From a virus, in the IMG/VR virus record IMGVR_UViG_3300002231_000844, positions 130-23,710 of that record: a stretch of DNA of 23,581 nucleotides. The stretch is one strand, 5' to 3'. Position 1 is the stretch's first letter. The number at the start of each line of letters is the position of its first letter. The position numbers were made by a program, and so were the translations under genes. Positions 19,900 to 23,581 of this stretch are shown here, one piece after another. The notes under the pieces were generated by a model. It was not told where the DNA came from. It saw only the letters and a list, made by a program, of their open reading frames with translations, and searched no databases.

Positions 19900-20746
19900 G
19901 TATATTAAGAAAGTAAGTCCAAGTAAGATTAAAGTTTATGACGAATGCCAATATAAGTACAAGAGTAAATATATTGATAAGATGCCTGATGTTTTTAACG
20001 ATAAGCAAAGCACAGATGCTTTACAGTTTGGGTCATATATCCACAGGATATTTGAGCTAGGATACCAGTGTGAAAAGGTAGAAGAGATATATGAAATAGC
20101 TAAAGACATTAGGGAGAAGTACCCTTTTAAAGGTTACGGCCCAAAGAAGATAAAAACTTGCATAGATAACTTCTTTCGGTTTAACAAAACCCTGTCTAAG
20201 ACTTTAGGTGTAGAACATATATTCGACATTGAAGCCGACACCTACAACGTCAATGGTATCATTGACCGTGTTATAATAGGTGAGAACGGCGGAATAATGG
20301 TTATTGATTACAAGACAAGTAAAAGAGCAAGTACGACTGCTGCCTTGTACTCAGACCCACAGATGCTAATATATGCTTTTGCAGCACATAAGCTATTCAA
20401 TGTCCCTTACAACAAGATTCTTCTTGCACACTACTACCCACACCTTGATAAACTGGTTACTGTGAGAATACCACAAGTGAACGTAGAAAGGTACATTAGT
20501 AAAAAACTCAAGAACTCTGTGTGGTCTATCCGTAAAAAGACGAAAGGGGAGTTTCCACCAATGCCTAATAAGTTCTGTTCTTGGTGTGGAGTTCAAGGTA
20601 TTTGCCCAAGCTACCACAGTGCTGAACATATAGAAAAAACCATACAAGGCAAGGCTGGGGAGATTCAGGAAGCAAAGGAAAGAACCAAAGCTTACTATGC
20701 AGAGCAAGACAAGAAGAGAAAGGAATCTGGGAAGATAGACGTTTAA
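19898..20746 (+). CDS. Cas4/AddB-like PD-(D/E)XK nuclease with Fe-S cluster
   Basis: The 282-aa protein has all RecB-family nuclease motifs: His49 in GSYIHR, Asp123 in GIIDRV, Asp137 and Lys139 in VIDYKTS, and Gln155/Tyr159 (QMLIY). Cys17 with C227-x2-C230-x5-C236 is the 4Fe-4S arrangement of Cas4 and AddB. It likely has 5'-3' exonuclease or end-processing activity. Paired with the divergent primase it may act in replication or recombination; no cas genes are nearby. GAGAGGG before the ATG is a ribosome binding site. The C-terminal 40 residues are a charged helix. Confidence 0.8.
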   Translation: MYIKKVSPSKIKVYDECQYKYKSKYIDKMPDVFNDKQSTDALQFGSYIHRIFELGYQCEKVEEIYEIAKDIREKYPFKGYGPKKIKTCIDNFFRFNKTLSKTLGVEHIFDIEADTYNVNGIIDRVIIGENGGIMVIDYKTSKRASTTAALYSDPQMLIYAFAAHKLFNVPYNKILLAHYYPHLDKLVTVRIPQVNVERYISKKLKNSVWSIRKKTKGEFPPMPNKFCSWCGVQGICPSYHSAEHIEKTIQGKAGEIQEAKERTKAYYAEQDKKRKESGKIDV

Positions 20747-20967
20747 CGTATCAAAGGCCGATATAGGCCAATCTCTATATCATTAAAAAAGTCCAATATA
20801 ACTTGACGGTTATATTGGTTTTTTTTGACTATTGTGCTAATAAACTTCTCTTTATCTATAGGTCGTTGGGTTTCTAGTGAATTGACTATTTTATCCTGGA
20901 AGAGGCTTATCAGGTGCGTACCGTACTTATAGTCTCCACGTTTCAATAAACCTGCGAGAAAGTCCAT
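20743..20967 (-). CDS. Small helical protein (74 aa), possibly longer upstream with +1 shift
   Basis: Unrecognised. Amphipathic helices (MDFLAGLLKRGDYKYG, THLISLFQDKIVNSLE). There is no ribosome binding site or promoter at the ATG at 20967. A better start is the ATG at 21016 (MENLYTEASEFMEQI), which has AGGAAA and a TATATACT box upstream; its frame joins this one if a single A is skipped in ATTAATT near 20968-20973. The 3' third overlaps the terminator 20785-20826. Confidence 0.55.
   Translation of the reverse strand: MDFLAGLLKRGDYKYGTHLISLFQDKIVNSLETQRPIDKEKFISTIVKKNQYNRQVILDFFNDIEIGLYRPLIR
20785..20826. terminator. Bidirectional intrinsic terminator inside 20743-20967
   Basis: Perfect 10-bp stem CCAATATAAC / GTTATATTGG with a 6-nt loop, followed by eight T on the plus strand; six A precede it, giving a T-run on the minus strand too. 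It stops plus transcription after the nuclease gene, while encoding part of the opposing small protein. Confidence 0.85.
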
Positions 20968-21016
20968 AATTAATCTGCTCCATAAACTCCGAAGCTTCTG
21001 TATAAAGGTTTTCCAT

Positions 21017-21035
21017 GAAAATTTCCTATAGTATA
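21017..21035 (-). promoter_or_regulatory. TATATACT promoter with Shine-Dalgarno before ATG 21016
   Basis: Minus strand TATACT (21035-21030), then AGGAAATTTTC leading into the ATG at 21016. It matches the spacing of the TATACT box before 13467. Confidence 0.4.
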
Positions 21036-21094
21036 TATAACATCTCTTTAGTTCTTTTCTTTAGTTTCCTTTGTTAACTCAGTAAATATACTAG

Positions 21095-21118
21095 TATAAT
21101 AGTACAAAATGTTCTAGA
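21095..21118 (+). promoter_or_regulatory. TATAAT box before 21119-21577
   Basis: Perfect TATAAT (21095-21100), 18 nt to the ATG, preceded by TAAATATACTAG. The expected leader is only about 10 nt. Confidence 0.45.
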
Positions 21119-21577
21119 ATGAGCCTACAATCCGACAGAAATTTCTTGGAGTCAGAACAGGAGAAACGCCTACTAGCTCCATCCATAGCGTTCAAGTCTA
21201 GAAAGACGAGAGTGAGGGAGATTCCCAGGGTTAAAGGTACGTGTTTATACTTATTTGACTACAGAAGTAAGAACGTACACGACAGACACCCACTAGTTCT
21301 CCTTATAGGTCGTGCAGGAGGTTCCCCATATTTCAGATATCCACCACCCGCTACACGAGCCAAAGGCGATACTTATCTTGCCGCCATCAACCTAAGCTAC
21401 TTAGCCCCAGGTCTTAGGCGTTACCTAATTGATAAATATGGGCGACTTTCATATATACCTACAGGAGAAGCACGTAGGTTAGAACTCCTTACAGATGTGT
21501 ATAGGATATATGACACAAGGAAGATTAGAGGTCTTTATCCAGTAGATTCACAAATGTACCTTAGCATTATAACATGA
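21119..21577 (+). CDS. Conserved-looking phage protein, possibly baseplate (152 aa)
   Basis: No certain family. The core reads GTCLYLFDYRSKNVHDRHPL, VLLIGR, then AINLSYLAPGLRRYLIDKYG. I recall a similar layout (a 'Y.FxYxxK...PLV...GINxxYLxP.xR' pattern) from uncharacterised proteins of T4-like marine phages located among baseplate genes, but cannot verify it. The gene precedes the 573-aa tail gene and overlaps it (ACATGA), consistent with a tail or baseplate role. Confidence 0.45.
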   Translation: MSLQSDRNFLESEQEKRLLAPSIAFKSRKTRVREIPRVKGTCLYLFDYRSKNVHDRHPLVLLIGRAGGSPYFRYPPPATRAKGDTYLAAINLSYLAPGLRRYLIDKYGRLSYIPTGEARRLELLTDVYRIYDTRKIRGLYPVDSQMYLSIIT

Positions 21578-23295
21578 CATTAGAAGACAGTATTGGTAGA
21601 CTTGAAGCGGCTATAACAGGCTACTCTAGCAAAATGGATAGATTTGCTAGAAGGTTTGACCGTTTGGAGAACGATATGACTAAGAGTATCGCAACCAATA
21701 TGACTAAGCTTATTGCTACGGGTAAAGAGCAAGTCTTTACAGGCAATACTTTAGCGAAAGAGTTTAGGAATACAGGTCTGTCTTTAAAGGAAAGTTTAGG
21801 ATTACTTAGAACATCTATTGTAACTGGATTTAGACAATACGACGGTGCATCTAAGAAGCTATTAACTTCCGTAGTTAAGCTAGGTCTAAGTGAGAGACTA
21901 TTCTCTGATATGCTGGCTTTTAATTCTGAAGTTCTTGGAATTAACAATAGGGAGAATGTTAAACTAGGAGACCATATAGTATCTCTTGGTAGGAGATTCA
22001 ATATAGACTCTAATGCACTTGTAGCTCAACTACGGTCATTAGATGATACTACTAGAAGGTATGCTTTACAGTATGGCGGTGGAGCAGCAGCTAATCTACA
22101 GCGCGTAGTAACGACGCTAGGGGCCGCTCTAGGGCCGCAGTACTTAGGTGCGGTTGGAGAGCTTGCTAACCTCGTTACGTCCACCACGGTCAAGGACTAC
22201 GTTACTGCGGCTAGGTTTGGTGGTGGTGGCGTAGGGAGAGGAGCTTCGTCAGATAAGATACTAGACGAATTCTCTAAAATGTCTAAGTCAATCCTAGACT
22301 TATCCGATAGGTTTGGAATCTCCAATTCCCCACTTTCCTTCCAGGCACAAATATTTGGTAAACAACTTAATGTCTCAAAAGAACTTCTACAACTTGTTAG
22401 AAAATTAGATGAGACTGGTGGAATTAAAGGTTCTCTAGGTTTAGAGATAGCAAAGCAGATGGACGTAACTCAAATGAGTTATGATGTTCAAAGAAATATA
22501 ACTTCTGTTATTGCGAGTTTCCAAGCTACTATGTTACCTTATGCCTTGAAGTTTACTAAATGGCTTGCAGAGAATGTAGGAGAGATTAATAAGTTTGTTG
22601 ACAGGACAATGGTAAACATTGAAACCTTATTCAATAAATGGAATGTGTCTGGTAAGTTCGACGGGATACTAGATACTGCCTCTAAAGGATTCAGAAATAT
22701 CCTAGAGTGGACACAAGGGCAACTCCCTAACATAACTGCCAAGTATGTAAAGCCAGCATTCTCTTGGATGATTGAATCAGGTAAGTCAGTTATAAGCGCA
22801 TCTAAAGAAATGTATAATGCGTTTCATGGAATCGGTACAAGTCCATTTGGGGAGTATATGTCTGGTAAGATATCTTGGTGGGATATGATTACAGGTAATA
22901 CATTAGAAATGCAAGAGGAGGAAAGGTTGAGAGAGAAAGCTATCGCAGCAGAGTTACGTAGTAGAGACTCTCGTTATTTCAATAGTGCGTACAAGAAACT
23001 TGGGTACAGAGTACCTTTTGAACACGTAAAAGAGCCAAGTCCAATACCTGAGTTTATGAACACAGGTATAAGGGACACCTTTCAACCTCCTTCTCCATTT
23101 AATAAATTTGACCCTATGACTCAAACTGAGATGTCGTATAATACACAAGCGTTATTAGATGCACGAGAAGCTTCTGAAGAACTAGCAAGAGAGATGAGAA
23201 GAAAAACTCAACTTGAAGCTTATTCAACTCGTCTAAGTGGTATGAGGTCTCAAGCTATACCAATTCAAAACAACCTAATATCTTTCACTCACTAA
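21574..23295 (+). CDS. Tail tape-measure / hub-like protein (573 aa)
   Basis: Long, helical and Ala/Ser/Gly-rich with repeated amphipathic segments (SLKESLGLLRTSIVTGF, KLLTSVVKLGLSERL, ANLQRVVTTLGAALG) and a hydrophobic stretch around 310-330 (SVIASFQATMLPYALKFTKW). This is the look of tape-measure proteins, and the length is close to T4 gp29 (590 aa), which sets tail length from the hub. Homology is not proven. A Gly-rich loop (ARFGGGGVGRG) sits mid-protein. The start overlaps the upstream stop. Confidence 0.5.
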   Translation: MTLEDSIGRLEAAITGYSSKMDRFARRFDRLENDMTKSIATNMTKLIATGKEQVFTGNTLAKEFRNTGLSLKESLGLLRTSIVTGFRQYDGASKKLLTSVVKLGLSERLFSDMLAFNSEVLGINNRENVKLGDHIVSLGRRFNIDSNALVAQLRSLDDTTRRYALQYGGGAAANLQRVVTTLGAALGPQYLGAVGELANLVTSTTVKDYVTAARFGGGGVGRGASSDKILDEFSKMSKSILDLSDRFGISNSPLSFQAQIFGKQLNVSKELLQLVRKLDETGGIKGSLGLEIAKQMDVTQMSYDVQRNITSVIASFQATMLPYALKFTKWLAENVGEINKFVDRTMVNIETLFNKWNVSGKFDGILDTASKGFRNILEWTQGQLPNITAKYVKPAFSWMIESGKSVISASKEMYNAFHGIGTSPFGEYMSGKISWWDMITGNTLEMQEEERLREKAIAAELRSRDSRYFNSAYKKLGYRVPFEHVKEPSPIPEFMNTGIRDTFQPPSPFNKFDPMTQTEMSYNTQALLDAREASEELAREMRRKTQLEAYSTRLSGMRSQAIPIQNNLISFTH

Positions 23296-23296
23296 T

Positions 23297-23581
23297 ATGC
23301 CGAATCCAGTATACAATCAGGCGATAGATGCCGTAACAAACTTTGTAGGACTTACAGGTGATAGGAGAGATTTAATATATGATGATTACTTAGACCCTGC
23401 TTCTCCTAGAATGAACAAAGCTCTTGAGGAAAGAGGCTTTGTAGAATTCAGATATGGAGGCTCTCAGTTCGCTGTAGATGAAAGCGATTTATTCTCCTTT
23501 CAAGAAACTAATCAGTCTAAGGTTAGAAAAGTTTCAAATCCAAGACGGCTACCGTTCTTTGAAGATTTAACTATAAAAGAG
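23297..23581 (+). CDS. Partial gene, possible baseplate tail-tube-junction protein
   Basis: Open from the ATG at 23297 to the window edge (95 codons), starting MPNPVYNQAIDAVTNFVG. The end of the visible part (SNPRRLPFFEDLTIKE) resembles the conserved 'PFF...I.ES' entry of T4 gp48/gp54-type baseplate proteins; this is a weak impression. It follows the tape-measure-like gene directly, as expected for a baseplate operon. Confidence 0.4.
   Translation, partial: MPNPVYNQAIDAVTNFVGLTGDRRDLIYDDYLDPASPRMNKALEERGFVEFRYGGSQFAVDESDLFSFQETNQSKVRKVSNPRRLPFFEDLTIKE

Overview
The window looks like part of the genome of a distant T4-like myovirus. Recognisable parts are a T4-type terminase large subunit, a gp20-type portal, a gp14-type neck protein, a very acidic/basic prohead-core-like protein, a UvsW-type helicase, a gp26-type baseplate protein, a gp61/DnaG-like TOPRIM primase and a Cas4/AddB-like nuclease. 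Nothing visible identifies the host. Promoters are sigma70-like (TTGACA/TACGAT), and Shine-Dalgarno sequences precede many internal genes. No tRNA, rRNA, IS element or CRISPR array was seen.

Layout. (1) 1-2340 is an accessory region, visibly more GC-rich than the rest. Small minus-strand genes are separated by repeated regulatory cassettes. Each cassette has a minus promoter (TTGCGC-17-TACGAT or TAGAAT) whose -10 box ends exactly 6 nt before an ATG. About 45 bp away is a near-identical plus promoter (TTGACA-18-TACGAT) followed within about 40 nt by a small hairpin and a T-run. Eight copies of the TTGACA element occur, two of them inverted. (2) 2341-2621 has no convincing gene; it holds a G-depleted tract and an 18-bp tandem repeat. 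(3) 2622-7247 is a tightly packed minus-strand block of small, mostly unrecognised genes with overlapping stops and starts, plus one possible glycoside hydrolase. (4) 7268-15246 is mostly plus-strand morphogenesis genes (neck, terminase, portal, 438-aa protein, charged core protein), interrupted by a minus Lys-rich gene and a minus glycosyltransferase. (5) 15247-16825 carries UvsW and a small minus gene. (6) 16868-23581 holds the baseplate protein with a probable -1 frameshift extension, a beta-rich structural protein, primase (minus), nuclease, a 152-aa protein, a 573-aa tail/tape-measure-like protein and a partial baseplate-like gene running off the end.

Two themes stand out. First, operon-leading genes tend to have a TATAAT/TATATA/TACGAT-like box almost touching the start codon, which suggests leaderless or nearly leaderless mRNAs; internal genes use Shine-Dalgarno sites or stop/start overlaps. 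Second, several genes that should be intact (terminase, UvsW, two small genes) are readable only if one extra base is skipped at specific points, always in the +1 direction. Insertion errors in the assembly are the simplest explanation, but the sites resemble one another and merit a check against reads. By contrast, the -1 shift after the gp26-like gene at a run of six T has the look of genuine recoding.
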